Assembly (NCBI RefSeq): GCF_017832355.1
Contig: NZ_JAFIBY010000001.1
Coordinates: 1,426,001-1,490,000 of the forward strand
From: Serratia sp. PL17
GTDB taxonomy: Bacteria > Pseudomonadota > Gammaproteobacteria > Enterobacterales > Enterobacteriaceae
Length of the DNA stretch: 64,000 nucleotides
Direction: 5' to 3'
The number at the start of each line of letters is the position of its first letter. Position 1 is the first letter of the stretch. Below the pieces are notes generated by a model. That model was not told where the DNA came from. It did not search any database and was given only the letters and a program-made list of their open reading frames with translations. Shown here one piece after another: positions 53,928 through 62,617 of this stretch. A program made the translations under genes and the position numbers.

Positions 53928-55538
53928 ATGAGCGAAAACAGCGCCGTTCAAGCAGGTGCACCATCTGCATCCAGCCTGCCAAAAATCTACCAAAAGAACA
54001 GTCGACTCACTGTTCTTTTTTTTGTGTTTTTATTAGTACTGGGGATAGCTTTTGCCGGGGTTAATTTATTTAACGACGTGAGTGATGCGGGTGCGGTATA
54101 TACCAGTTACCTCCCGTTCCTTTTATTAGGATTAGCGCTACTGATTGCATTGGGCTTTGAATTCGTTAATGGTTTTCATGATACGGCCAATGCCGTTGCC
54201 ACGGTGATTTATACCCACTCATTGTCGCCGATGGTGGCGGTTGTTTGGTCAGGCTTCTTTAATTTTCTCGGCGTGCTGCTTTCCAGCGGCGTGGTGGCGT
54301 TCGGTATCATTTCGCTGCTGCCCGTCGAGCTGATCTTACAGGCTGGCACCGGTAACGGCTTCGCCATGGTTTATGCGCTGTTGTTCTCGGCGATTATCTG
54401 GAACCTCGGTACCTGGTGGCTCGGGTTACCTGCCTCGTCATCTCATACGCTGATTGGCTCAATCATCGGCGTTGGGGTGGCCAATGCGCTGATTCACGGC
54501 CGCACCGGCACCAGCGGCGTAGATTGGGGACAAGCAATCAAAGTGGGCTACGCTCTGTTGCTTTCGCCGGTGATCGGCTTTGTGTTTGCCGCATTATTGC
54601 TGCTGGCGCTGAAAGTCTTTGTCAAAAACCGCCAACTCTATACCGCCCCTAAAAACGACTCGCCGCCGCCGTTGTGGATCCGCGGTTTACTGATCCTGAC
54701 CTGTACGGGGGTTTCCTTTGCTCATGGGTCCAACGATGGGCAAAAAGGAATGGGTTTGATCATGCTGATCCTGGTCGGCACCATGCCCATTGCCTATGCG
54801 CTCAACCGCTCAATGCCACCCGAGCAAATCCCGCGGGTCGCCGCACTGGCAGAAGTCACCAAAAACCAATTGCTGAGTCAGTTTCCGGCCGTCAACCAGG
54901 CACAACCGCGCGACGTGCTGACCGGCTATGTGCGGACCAGCGAACTCTCCCCCGACGTCGTGCCTGCACTGGCCCAATTGACCGGCGCCATTGGCGATCA
55001 AATCCGCCAGTACGGTTCGGTCGACAAGATCCCCGCTCAGGCCGTGTCTAATACCCGTAACGATATGTATCTGGCGTCGGAGGTCATTAAACACCTGAAG
55101 TCGGAAAAACAACTTCACCTATCCGCCGACTCGCAGCGCAATCTGGATGCCTTGAAAAGCGATCTGGATAGCGCCACCCGCTTTATTCCGTTCTGGGTCA
55201 AAGTGGTCGTGGCCATTGCCCTTGGGCTGGGCACCATGGTGGGCTGGCGACGTATCGTCGTGACCGTGGGCGAGAAGATCGGTAAAAGCCATCTCACCTA
55301 TGCCCAGGGGGCCAGCGCCGAGCTGGTGGCGATGACCACCATCGGGGCTGCGGACATCTTTGGGCTGCCGGTTTCCACCACGCATGTGCTGTCATCCGGC
55401 ATCGCCGGCACCATGGCAGCCAACCGCTCCGGTCTGCAAATGTCTACCCTGCGTAACCTGCTGATGGCCTGGGTCTTGACGTTACCGGCCTCGGTGCTGC
55501 TTTCCGCTGGGCTGTACTGGATTTTCAACCATTTCTAA
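53928..55538 (+). CDS. Inorganic phosphate transporter, Pit family
   Basis: A 536-residue inner-membrane symporter (about ten helices) for phosphate, probably as a metal-phosphate complex with protons. The two PIT signature repeats are GFEFVNGFHDTANAVATVIY (about residue 77) and SFAHGSNDGQKGMG (about residue 264), with a hydrophilic cytoplasmic loop of about 110 residues in the second half. GGAAGG precedes the start. It is co-oriented with the polyphosphate kinase gene 26 bases downstream. A PHO-box-like sequence lies upstream. E. coli PitA is the nearest well-studied relative. Confidence 0.92.
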   Translation: MSENSAVQAGAPSASSLPKIYQKNSRLTVLFFVFLLVLGIAFAGVNLFNDVSDAGAVYTSYLPFLLLGLALLIALGFEFVNGFHDTANAVATVIYTHSLSPMVAVVWSGFFNFLGVLLSSGVVAFGIISLLPVELILQAGTGNGFAMVYALLFSAIIWNLGTWWLGLPASSSHTLIGSIIGVGVANALIHGRTGTSGVDWGQAIKVGYALLLSPVIGFVFAALLLLALKVFVKNRQLYTAPKNDSPPPLWIRGLLILTCTGVSFAHGSNDGQKGMGLIMLILVGTMPIAYALNRSMPPEQIPRVAALAEVTKNQLLSQFPAVNQAQPRDVLTGYVRTSELSPDVVPALAQLTGAIGDQIRQYGSVDKIPAQAVSNTRNDMYLASEVIKHLKSEKQLHLSADSQRNLDALKSDLDSATRFIPFWVKVVVAIALGLGTMVGWRRIVVTVGEKIGKSHLTYAQGASAELVAMTTIGAADIFGLPVSTTHVLSSGIAGTMAANRSGLQMSTLRNLLMAWVLTLPASVLLSAGLYWIFNHF

Positions 55539-55564
55539 AACCGGGCTAACACGGAGAATTAACC

Positions 55565-56479
55565 ATGTCTATGCATGAATTTAACCGCGACGAGAGCTTC
55601 AACCAGCGCTTGCTGCAAGAATTTTACGACAGCTATGACGAAGAGCTGGAAATGGAACTGGACGATCTGCGCTTTGACGATACCGAAGTGGACAGCGACT
55701 CGAAAAAGGCGTGGCGCAAACAGTACTTCCGCGAATTGCTGCGCTTACAGGGGGAACTGGTCAAACTGCAGGACTGGGTTATGCGTACCGGCCATCGGCT
55801 GGTGATCATTTTTGAAGGCCGTGACGCTGCGGGCAAAGGTGGGGTGATCAAACGCATCACTCAGCGCCTGAACCCGCGCACCTGCCGTGTGGCTGCACTG
55901 CCGGCCCCCAACGATCGCGAACGTACCCAGTGGTATTTCCAGCGTTTTATTGCCCATCTGCCGGCCGCAGGCGAAATGGTACTGTTCGATCGCAGCTGGT
56001 ACAACCGTGCCGGGGTGGAGAAAGTGATGGGCTTTTGCAGCGACGAAGAATATGAAGAGTTCTTCCGCAGCGTGCCAGAGTTCGAGAAAATGCTGACGCG
56101 CAGTGGCATTCAGATAGTGAAATACTGGTTCTCAATCACCGACGACGAGCAAGAGTTGCGTTTTCTCAGCCGCATCCACGACCCATTGAAGCAATGGAAA
56201 CTCAGCCCGATGGATCTGGAGAGTCGCCGCCGCTGGGAAGACTATACCGAGGCCAAAGAAGTCATGTTAGCACGCACTAACATTCCTGAAGCCCCCTGGT
56301 GGGTAGTTCAGGGTGTCGACAAGAAAAAGGCGCGGCTAAATTGCATCAGTCACCTGCTTGAGCAACTGCCCTATGAAGAAGCGGAGGGCAACGTGATCAC
56401 CCTGCCACCACGCAAACGCAGCCCGGATTACAACCGTCATCCGGTTCCGGACACAATGGTGGTTCCAGAAGTGTATTGA
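55565..56479 (+). CDS. ppk2: Polyphosphate kinase 2 (PPK2 class I)
   Basis: A 304-residue polyphosphate kinase 2. Walker A GRDAAGKGG is at 85-93, the lid and substrate Arg region is NPRTCRVAALPAP (about 103-115), and Walker B FDRSWYNRAGVEKVMGFC begins at 141 with Asp142. PPK2 enzymes use polyphosphate to phosphorylate GDP or ADP, or run in reverse. Its single domain and length fit class I. Together with the upstream Pit transporter it makes a phosphate-uptake and polyphosphate unit. CACGGAG lies upstream. A strong terminator follows. Confidence 0.93.
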   Translation: MSMHEFNRDESFNQRLLQEFYDSYDEELEMELDDLRFDDTEVDSDSKKAWRKQYFRELLRLQGELVKLQDWVMRTGHRLVIIFEGRDAAGKGGVIKRITQRLNPRTCRVAALPAPNDRERTQWYFQRFIAHLPAAGEMVLFDRSWYNRAGVEKVMGFCSDEEYEEFFRSVPEFEKMLTRSGIQIVKYWFSITDDEQELRFLSRIHDPLKQWKLSPMDLESRRRWEDYTEAKEVMLARTNIPEAPWWVVQGVDKKKARLNCISHLLEQLPYEEAEGNVITLPPRKRSPDYNRHPVPDTMVVPEVY

Positions 56480-56486
56480 TGTCTAT

Positions 56487-56518
56487 AGGGAGGCGGTACG
56501 CCGTCTCCCTGCGTTTTT
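56487..56518 (+). terminator. Intrinsic terminator of pit-ppk2
   Basis: Ten-base stem AGGGAGGCGG/CCGTCTCCCT (one wobble) with the stable tetraloop TACG, followed by GCGTTTTTC. Confidence 0.88.
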
Positions 56519-56639
56519 CTCGCTACAATACCCCCCCAAGATTCCTGACCCGTTGTATCAACACCCTATTTTCTCCACATTTGCTGTGCAGACTCTTTCT
56601 GATATTCATTCATCAGTCAGGATCATAGTTACGGTTGCC

Positions 56640-57473
56640 ATGTCTTTATTTAATTCCACTGTTCGCGTTCACGCATGCCGCTTCGGCGCCATTTTGGTTC
56701 TTGCTCTGCTCTTCCTGCTGCCAGCAGCACAAGCCGCTGCGCCGCTGGCGCTGCACTCGACATCCGTGTTGGTCGTCAATCAACGAACCGGTAAAGTCCT
56801 GTATCAGAAGAAGGCTAACCGCGTGCAACCCATTGCCTCGCTGACCAAGTTGATGACAGCCATGGTTACGCTGGACAGCAAACGTCCACTGGGTAACAGA
56901 ATGCAGGTCACGCCATCGGACCGCGATCTGTTAAAGAAAACCCACTCGCGCCTGACTATCGGCTCAACGCTCAGCCGCCGGGATATGTTGCACATCGCGT
57001 TGATGTCATCGGAAAACCGTGCCGCGTCGGCGCTGAGCCGCAACTACCCCGGCGGTCGTAAAGCCTTTGTGGCAAAAATGAACCAGAAAGCACGTGCCAT
57101 CGGCATGAAGCATTCACACTTTTACGATCCGACCGGACTGACCCCAAGAAATGTCGCCAGTGCCAACGATCTGCTGAAAATGGTTAATCATGCCTACCGT
57201 TATCAGACCATTCGGCGTTTTAGTACTGACAAACAGCAAATCGTACACCCTGGCCGAGGCCAGTTGGTTTATCGTAGCTCCAATGGGTTAATCAACAATC
57301 CCGCCTGGAAAATCCAGTTGCAAAAGACCGGGTTCACCGACGAAGCAGGCCATTGTCTGGTCATGCGGACCCTCATCAAAGGGCAGCCGGTGGTCATGAT
57401 CCTGCTCGGTTCCCAGCAGCGCTACGGTCACTATAGCGACGCCATTCGCCTGAAAACCTGGCTGGAATCCTGA
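56640..57473 (+). CDS. pbpG: D-alanyl-D-alanine endopeptidase PbpG (PBP7)
   Basis: A 277-residue periplasmic murein endopeptidase. The signal peptide spans about residues 1-33 (ALLFLLPAAQAAA). Penicillin-binding motifs are SLTK (67-70), SSEN with Ser124 and Asn126, and KTG near 231. It cuts peptide cross-links in peptidoglycan and binds penicillin. E. coli PbpG is a little longer (310). The start at 56640 (MSLFNS) is taken because the longer in-frame extension has no signal-peptide logic; its own ribosome binding site is weak. A terminator follows. Confidence 0.9.
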   Translation: MSLFNSTVRVHACRFGAILVLALLFLLPAAQAAAPLALHSTSVLVVNQRTGKVLYQKKANRVQPIASLTKLMTAMVTLDSKRPLGNRMQVTPSDRDLLKKTHSRLTIGSTLSRRDMLHIALMSSENRAASALSRNYPGGRKAFVAKMNQKARAIGMKHSHFYDPTGLTPRNVASANDLLKMVNHAYRYQTIRRFSTDKQQIVHPGRGQLVYRSSNGLINNPAWKIQLQKTGFTDEAGHCLVMRTLIKGQPVVMILLGSQQRYGHYSDAIRLKTWLES

Positions 57474-57482
57474 TCCGATTCG

Positions 57483-57506
57483 GGCGCGCTAATGACGCGC
57501 CTTTTT
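57483..57506 (+). terminator. Intrinsic terminator of pbpG
   Basis: Six-base GC stem GGCGCG/CGCGCC with a seven-base loop followed by TTTTT. Confidence 0.85.
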
Positions 57507-57628
57507 CCGTTCTGCGCATATCTAAATTCGTTTTTTATCAATGGAATATCCTATCCCCAATCAGTATTACGTCCGGGGCATGCAGCATGGTATTTGTCAT
57601 GAATAATTGATGATAAAGGAGCGGAAAA

Positions 57629-58600
57629 ATGGCTTATGCCCTGAGCGTGTTGGAAAAAAGTCCGATAGCCGAAGGAGAAAGCGCTGCACAGGCGCTCACA
57701 CGCACGCTGCACCTGGCGCAGCAGGCTGAAATTTGGGGTTACCGCCGTTTCTGGCTGGCAGAACATCACAACACTGCGCAACTTGCCTGCCCTTCGCCCG
57801 AAGTGCTGATTGCCTATTTGCTTGGGCAAACGTCACAGATCCGCATTGGCTCCGGCGGCGTCATGCTGCAACACTACAGTGCTTATAAAGTGGCGGAAAA
57901 CTTCAATCTCTTGGCGACACTGGCGCCAGGCCGGGTTGATCTGGGGGTGGGCAAAGCGCCGGGGGGGCTGCCACTTTCGACCCAAGCGCTACAGGCCGCT
58001 CATGACCAACAGAATAAACCGGATTTTCCTCAGCAACTCGCGCAGCTCAATGCCTATCTGAATGATGACGCGCAACCGGGCCTGAGCGCCACGCCGCAGC
58101 CGTCACAACCGGCACAACGCTTTCTGCTGGGTGCCAGCGAAGAAAGTGCTCAGTTGGCTGCCGAACACGGCTGGGCCTTTGTCTTTGCTGCTCACCTCAA
58201 TGGCAATCAGGACGACATTAAACGGGCGCTAGTCCATTACGCCACGCAAAGCGGTGGCCGCAACGCCCTGCTGGCTGTCGCGGTGATCGTCGCCGACAGT
58301 GCCGAACAGGCCAACGCACTGGCGTCAGGGATCCAGCAATACCGAGTACACGTAACCGGTGGCCAAAGCGTGACGGTCGGCAGCCTGGAACAGGCGGAGA
58401 GTTTTGTGCAACAAGCTGGCGCGACCGATTACCGCATTGAACCCCGCGAAAGCCATATCCTGCGGGGCACCGCTCAGCAAGTACGCCAGCAGCTGGACCA
58501 ATTGCACCAGCAATATGGCGTGGAAGAGTTTGTGATTGATACCCCCATCACCCAGCCCGCCGCCCGTCTGGCCTCTTTACGGCTATTGGCGCAGGTTTGA
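57629..58600 (+). CDS. LLM-class flavin-dependent oxidoreductase (luciferase-like)
   Basis: A 323-residue TIM-barrel monooxygenase of the bacterial luciferase superfamily, using FMNH2. The conserved parts are WLAEHHNTAQLACPSPEVL, GGVMLQHYSAYKVAENF, and PGRVDLGVGKAPGG. It is of the YhbW/MsnO8 group of unassigned members. AAGGAG precedes the ATG. It is convergent with the MocR regulator gene, with eight bases between the stops. Substrate unknown. Confidence 0.87.
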   Translation: MAYALSVLEKSPIAEGESAAQALTRTLHLAQQAEIWGYRRFWLAEHHNTAQLACPSPEVLIAYLLGQTSQIRIGSGGVMLQHYSAYKVAENFNLLATLAPGRVDLGVGKAPGGLPLSTQALQAAHDQQNKPDFPQQLAQLNAYLNDDAQPGLSATPQPSQPAQRFLLGASEESAQLAAEHGWAFVFAAHLNGNQDDIKRALVHYATQSGGRNALLAVAVIVADSAEQANALASGIQQYRVHVTGGQSVTVGSLEQAESFVQQAGATDYRIEPRESHILRGTAQQVRQQLDQLHQQYGVEEFVIDTPITQPAARLASLRLLAQV

Positions 58601-58608
58601 TTCCGGGG

Positions 58609-59913
58609 TTAGTTCACCAGAGTACCCGCACCGATAGCAACAACCAGATCCTGCGCCAGTGTTTCCAGCTGTGCTGGGATCAGGTTAGCCAAACTGACAC
58701 GGATCGCCGGGCCGCTTTTCAGGCGGAACGGCTCACCGCTTTGTACTAACCATCCGCGCTGCGCCATGATTTGACTGGCTGCGGCCTCTGAACGTACCGG
58801 CAACCAAATATGGACGCCTTCGCCCGGCGGCAAGGGGATACCACTCAACGCATGTAACCGTTCCGTCAACGTATCGCGCCGTTGCTGATAGGCATGTTGC
58901 GCCCGCACCAGCAAACCATCGCGCTGCGCTTGCGCCCATAGTTTAACGGCAATCTGCTGCAAGATATGGCTGACCCAACGCTCGCGAATGTATTGATCCG
59001 CACGCATCGCTTGCAACAGTGGCGGCTTGCCGCAGGCCAGTGCAATACGCAGGTCCGGGCTGAGAAACTTACTCAAGGACAACACATACAAACCGTTATC
59101 CATGTCACAGGGCAAATACAAAGGCTGCTGTGACAACGGCCCCCAGAAATCGTCAACGATCGCCAAACACGCAGGATTGGCCGCTAAAAATTCACGCCAA
59201 CTTTTGGCGCGAGCGGCGCTTAGCGACATGCCTGTCGGGTTCTGTGCTCGCGGCGTCAGTATCACCGCGCACCCTTGCGGGCCGGCCTCTTTCTCGGGCA
59301 AGCGGCACCCTTGATCGTCTATCGGCAAGGGCAGCGGTTTGAGGCGAAGATGCCGCAACAGCGTCAGTAATGGCGGCCAGCAAGGGTCTTCCACCCACAC
59401 CGAGGCTCCCGGCGTAGCATGGCTACGCAGTGCCTTCTCAATGGCATCAAGCGCGCCGGAAAACACCGACATCTCACCTGACGATGCCCCTTGTTGGGTT
59501 AGCCATTCGCCTGCACGTTGACACAGCGCCGGCAAATCGCCGCTAACGTCATAGCCGTTCTGCTGTGGGAAGACATCTTCTGCACCGAGCGACAGGGCCG
59601 GTAACAGTGTGGCGTCCAGGTTGCCGCTGGCCAAATCACGCATACCTTCAGGCACTTGCCTGACATTTCGCGCAGCCATCAAGGGTTGCTCAAGCACTTG
59701 CGTCCCTGCACGGCCGCGGGTGGCGACCAAACCGGCATCTCGTAGCTTGGCGTAAGCACTGGCGACCGTATTGGGATTGACCCCCAATTCCACGGCCAGT
59801 TGGCGTACAGGTGGCAACAAATCACCCGGTTGCAAATCACCCTGCTTTATCTGCGTGCTGAACTGTTCAGCAATCTGGACAGCACTGCCGCCTTTTGCAT
59901 ACAATGAACCCAT
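58609..59913 (-). CDS. ptsJ: MocR-type GntR/aminotransferase regulator (PtsJ-like)
   Basis: A 434-residue regulator with an N-terminal GntR helix-turn-helix (LLPPVRQLAVELGVNPNTVASAYAKL, about residues 33-57) and a C-terminal fold-type I aminotransferase domain with PLP Lys in LSLSKFLSPDLR. MocR proteins sense pyridoxal phosphate or related amines. Salmonella PtsJ controls pdxK, and here the divergent operon ends in a pyridoxal kinase gene, so it should regulate vitamin B6 salvage. A family resemblance to PtsJ and the synteny support the name. Inverted repeats between the two genes are candidate operators. Confidence 0.87.
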   Translation of the reverse strand: MGSLYAKGGSAVQIAEQFSTQIKQGDLQPGDLLPPVRQLAVELGVNPNTVASAYAKLRDAGLVATRGRAGTQVLEQPLMAARNVRQVPEGMRDLASGNLDATLLPALSLGAEDVFPQQNGYDVSGDLPALCQRAGEWLTQQGASSGEMSVFSGALDAIEKALRSHATPGASVWVEDPCWPPLLTLLRHLRLKPLPLPIDDQGCRLPEKEAGPQGCAVILTPRAQNPTGMSLSAARAKSWREFLAANPACLAIVDDFWGPLSQQPLYLPCDMDNGLYVLSLSKFLSPDLRIALACGKPPLLQAMRADQYIRERWVSHILQQIAVKLWAQAQRDGLLVRAQHAYQQRRDTLTERLHALSGIPLPPGEGVHIWLPVRSEAAASQIMAQRGWLVQSGEPFRLKSGPAIRVSLANLIPAQLETLAQDLVVAIGAGTLVN

Positions 59914-59961
59914 ACATAAAACCTTTTTGTATTAGTTCAAACAAGATTACCTGTTTCGAAC
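59912..59961. promoter_or_regulatory. Inverted repeats between ptsJ and the pdxK operon
   Basis: ATACATAAAA with TTTTTGTAT at 59911-59932 close to the ptsJ start, and GTTCAAACA (59935-59943) with TGTTTCGAAC (59952-59961) further on. They fill most of the 68-bp gap between the divergent genes and are candidate MocR operators. Confidence 0.5.
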
Positions 59962-59981
59962 GTAAAAGTTAAGGGGTAAAG

Positions 59982-60236
59982 ATGGAAAAACATTACGTAC
60001 TCGATATTCAACATGACGGAAAAGCCTTCGCCCGTCTGCAGATGCTCACACCTTGGGCAGAGGCTCATCTGCAACAGGCGCAGGCGCTGTTTCCCGCCGA
60101 ACAGGGTTATCAGTTACAGGTAAACCAGGTCAAAGAACGCCGGATAGTTTATCAAAGCGGTATCGGCGGCATCACAATTTTGGGCGATACCCTGGAACTT
60201 GCCCCTTACCCCAACACCACAGAGGGACAACAATGA
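59982..60236 (+). CDS. Small conserved-looking protein of unknown function
   Basis: An 84-residue cytoplasmic protein I do not recognise. It is neither hydrophobic nor low-complexity; it starts MEKHYVLDIQHDGKAFARLQML and has a central QVNQVKERRIVYQSGIGGITILG. TTAAGGGG lies upstream of the start. Its stop overlaps the start of the glutamine amidotransferase gene (ATGA), which makes it likely to be a real, co-translated partner of that enzyme. First gene of the operon that ends in pdxK. Confidence 0.75.
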   Translation: MEKHYVLDIQHDGKAFARLQMLTPWAEAHLQQAQALFPAEQGYQLQVNQVKERRIVYQSGIGGITILGDTLELAPYPNTTEGQQ

Positions 60237-60949
60237 AAAAAGTGGTCGCTATCAGACATGTCAATTTCGAAAATCTCGGTATTTTGGGTTCACTGCTTTC
60301 ATTACGTGGCTATCAGATTGATTATTACGATGCCGGTCGTGACGACATCCGCGCCATTGATAATGAGGAAACCGATTTGTTGGTGGTGCTTGGCGGGCCG
60401 ATCAGTGCCGCACAGCATTTTGCCGGCCAACAGCACTATCCATTTCTTAATGACGAGCTGGCGCTGGTCACACAGCGGTTGCAGCAAAAACGGCCTACAC
60501 TCGGCATCTGCCTTGGTGCACAGGTGATGGCTCAGGCCTTGGGAGCTGATGTCATCTCGCTCGGCATGAAAGAAATTGGCTTCGCCCCCCTGACCTTAAC
60601 GACACATGAAGACTCCGTGCTGGCCCCCTTGGGCGCAACGCCAGTGCTGCACTGGCACGGCGACATGTTTATGATCCCGGAAGGGGCAACCTGTCTGGCA
60701 GGGACCGAGATTTGCCCTAATCAGGCATTCGAATACCAGGATTTTGCCCTTGGGCTACAGTTTCATTTGGAAGCCGATCATCGCGACATTGAACGCTGGC
60801 TGGTGGGCCATGCCTGTGAGTTGGGGTTGGCGGGGGTCATTCCGCAGCGTTTACGCCAGCAGGCCGCGCGTTACGGCACAGAGTTAGAACAACGCACTCG
60901 GCAGGTGTTTGCACAGTGGCTGGATAAAATTGAACCAAGGAAGTCCTAG
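60233..60949 (+). CDS. Class I glutamine amidotransferase domain protein
   Basis: A 238-residue cytoplasmic amidotransferase of the class I (triad) type. The nucleophile Cys93 is in LGICLGAQ, and the His-Glu pair is in LQFHLEADH near residue 186. The oxyanion motif VVLGGPIS precedes it. It is not PdxT (which is about 190 residues with a GGGES motif), so its ammonia acceptor is unknown; relatives act as free-standing GATases or peptidases on gamma-glutamyl compounds. It is translationally coupled to the small protein before it and directly precedes pdxK. Confidence 0.87.
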   Translation: MKKVVAIRHVNFENLGILGSLLSLRGYQIDYYDAGRDDIRAIDNEETDLLVVLGGPISAAQHFAGQQHYPFLNDELALVTQRLQQKRPTLGICLGAQVMAQALGADVISLGMKEIGFAPLTLTTHEDSVLAPLGATPVLHWHGDMFMIPEGATCLAGTEICPNQAFEYQDFALGLQFHLEADHRDIERWLVGHACELGLAGVIPQRLRQQAARYGTELEQRTRQVFAQWLDKIEPRKS

Positions 60950-61789
60950 ATGCATCAGATTTCTCAACTACAACCACCGCAGATTGATGTGATCAGCATT
61001 CAATCCCAAGTGGTGTACGGTAGTGTCGGCAACGGTATCGCCTACCGCACCTTACTGAAAAAAGGGCTGGAAGCCTTGCAGGTACCCAGCGTGCTCTTTG
61101 GTTGCCCGCCTTACTATGGCGCCCCCAGTGGAGGTGTCATTTCCGCGGAATGGTTCAGCGGTTTTCTGGAGGATTTGTTGACCCGCGGTGTCATGTTGCG
61201 CACCCGAGCCGTCATTGTTGGCTATCTGGGCGATGTCCGTCAGTGCCACATACTGGAAAACTGGTTACAGCGTGTACGCACTATCAATCCGCAGATAAAG
61301 ATTTATATCGATCCGGTGATGGGCGATTACGGCGAAGGCATTTATGTCGATGAACGCATCGTCGGCTGCTACCGCTCCCCCTTCCTGACGTTAGCCAATG
61401 GTCTCACCCCTAACGGGTTCGAGCTGGAGCAACTGTGCGGGCACCCATTACTCAGCCGCGAACAAACCCAGCGTGCCGCAGAGGCATTGTTGAATGACAC
61501 CACCGAGTGGGTGTTGGTAACCAGCGCGCCGGGCGTAGCAGAAAACGACGACGAAGTAGGGTTGCTGCTGGTCAGCCGCCACGAAGTGCAAAGCTATACC
61601 CACCCTAAAATCCAATCGAAGGTCAAAGGCACCGGGGATATGTTCACAGCTTTGCTCGTAAGCCACCTTCTACAGGGTAAAAACCTCAACGAGGCCATCG
61701 TCACGGCAAGTGGCGAGGTATGCGACGTGTTGGCAGAAGCGGAGCATTTTGGTTGGGAGGAAATTGGCAGTTTGCGTGCCTTGAAATAG
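60950..61789 (+). CDS. pdxK: Pyridoxal kinase
   Basis: A 279-residue ribokinase-fold kinase that phosphorylates pyridoxal, pyridoxine or pyridoxamine. It shares with E. coli PdxK the segments SIQSQVVYGSVGN, EWFSGFLEDL, DPVMGDYGEG, LTPNGFELE and KVKGTGDMFTALL, the last carrying the anion hole and catalytic Asp. It begins immediately after the stop of the amidotransferase gene. The divergent PtsJ regulator supports a B6 salvage role. PdxY is the nearest alternative. Confidence 0.9.
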   Translation: MHQISQLQPPQIDVISIQSQVVYGSVGNGIAYRTLLKKGLEALQVPSVLFGCPPYYGAPSGGVISAEWFSGFLEDLLTRGVMLRTRAVIVGYLGDVRQCHILENWLQRVRTINPQIKIYIDPVMGDYGEGIYVDERIVGCYRSPFLTLANGLTPNGFELEQLCGHPLLSREQTQRAAEALLNDTTEWVLVTSAPGVAENDDEVGLLLVSRHEVQSYTHPKIQSKVKGTGDMFTALLVSHLLQGKNLNEAIVTASGEVCDVLAEAEHFGWEEIGSLRALK

Positions 61790-61801
61790 GCCGGGGGTGA
61801 C

Positions 61802-61819
61802 GGGGCAGCTGGCTGCCCC
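61802..61819. terminator. Hairpin between the convergent pdxK and ycgR genes
   Basis: GGGGCAGC/GCTGCCCC stem with a two-base loop; no T-run on either strand, so it is a weak or factor-assisted terminator. Confidence 0.4.
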
Positions 61820-61829
61820 ACTCGTCTGC

Positions 61830-62543
61830 TTAACGCTTTTTCTTTTTATTGAAGTCCAATTCGAATGCAAACACTGCGCTCTGAATTTTTCTTTCCATTG
61901 CCAAACCCAACTTCATAAAACGGCATGACAGGCGCGAAAAATGCACTAATTTGTCGTCGTCATCCAGCTCTTGATCTTCGTTGATCACCACCAGTTCCAT
62001 ATTGACCTTGAAGCTGCCGTAGCTGCCAAGATCCAATAACGCCTTTTTGAACTGAAAGCCAGGCTGAAGGTTTTCCGGCAATGGGCCATCCACGCGTAAA
62101 CCGACGCCACCCGCAGAGAGATCGTGGATCCTCAGTTGGTACTCGCTGCCGTCGGCATATTCGCCGCTGCAGAGAAATTCACGCCAGTGTGGAGTCGTCA
62201 CGCGGAACTGACGACGGCGCTGAATGTAGACCAGTTCCTTCGGCAATTGAGTTGAACATGCATTAACGCCCTGATGATGAGTGGTTTCCGCCTTACCGAC
62301 AGAGAACTCGATCTTCGCATCATGGCTTTCGATCACAATGGTACATTCGCCGTCGACAACCGTCTCCGCCTCATCGCCACTGAACACGATGTTATCCGGC
62401 CCGACACTCAGCAACAGACTCTGAAACTGCTGTCGTTCATTGACGACTCGCAGTGGCGTGCGCTGTTTACAAATTTCGCGCAAAATCGCCAGCACTTCAA
62501 AGCGCTCCTGCTTGATAAACAATCCGTTATCATTTTGCTCCAC
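61830..62543 (-). CDS. ycgR: Flagellar brake protein YcgR (PilZ domain)
   Basis: A 237-residue cyclic-di-GMP-binding protein. The N-terminal YcgR domain (about residues 1-105) is followed by a PilZ domain with the binding motif QRRRQFR (about 108-114) and DLSAGGVG (about 145-152). At high c-di-GMP YcgR slows the flagellar motor. The start is GTG at 62543 with AGGAG eight bases upstream. The C terminus is Lys-rich. Family assignment is secure; E. coli YcgR is 244 residues. Confidence 0.9.
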   Translation of the reverse strand: MEQNDNGLFIKQERFEVLAILREICKQRTPLRVVNERQQFQSLLLSVGPDNIVFSGDEAETVVDGECTIVIESHDAKIEFSVGKAETTHHQGVNACSTQLPKELVYIQRRRQFRVTTPHWREFLCSGEYADGSEYQLRIHDLSAGGVGLRVDGPLPENLQPGFQFKKALLDLGSYGSFKVNMELVVINEDQELDDDDKLVHFSRLSCRFMKLGLAMERKIQSAVFAFELDFNKKKKR

Positions 62544-62617
62544 TCGTCGCTCCTGACTCTTCCCAATGACGATTTACACATTCCTTACAGTTATCATCTC
62601 TGGGAATATTCCTAAAG

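Noticed and set aside
60233-60949. PdxT glutaminase of PLP synthase
   Set aside because: The amidotransferase next to pdxK is longer than PdxT and lacks its GGGES motif, and no pdxS is present.
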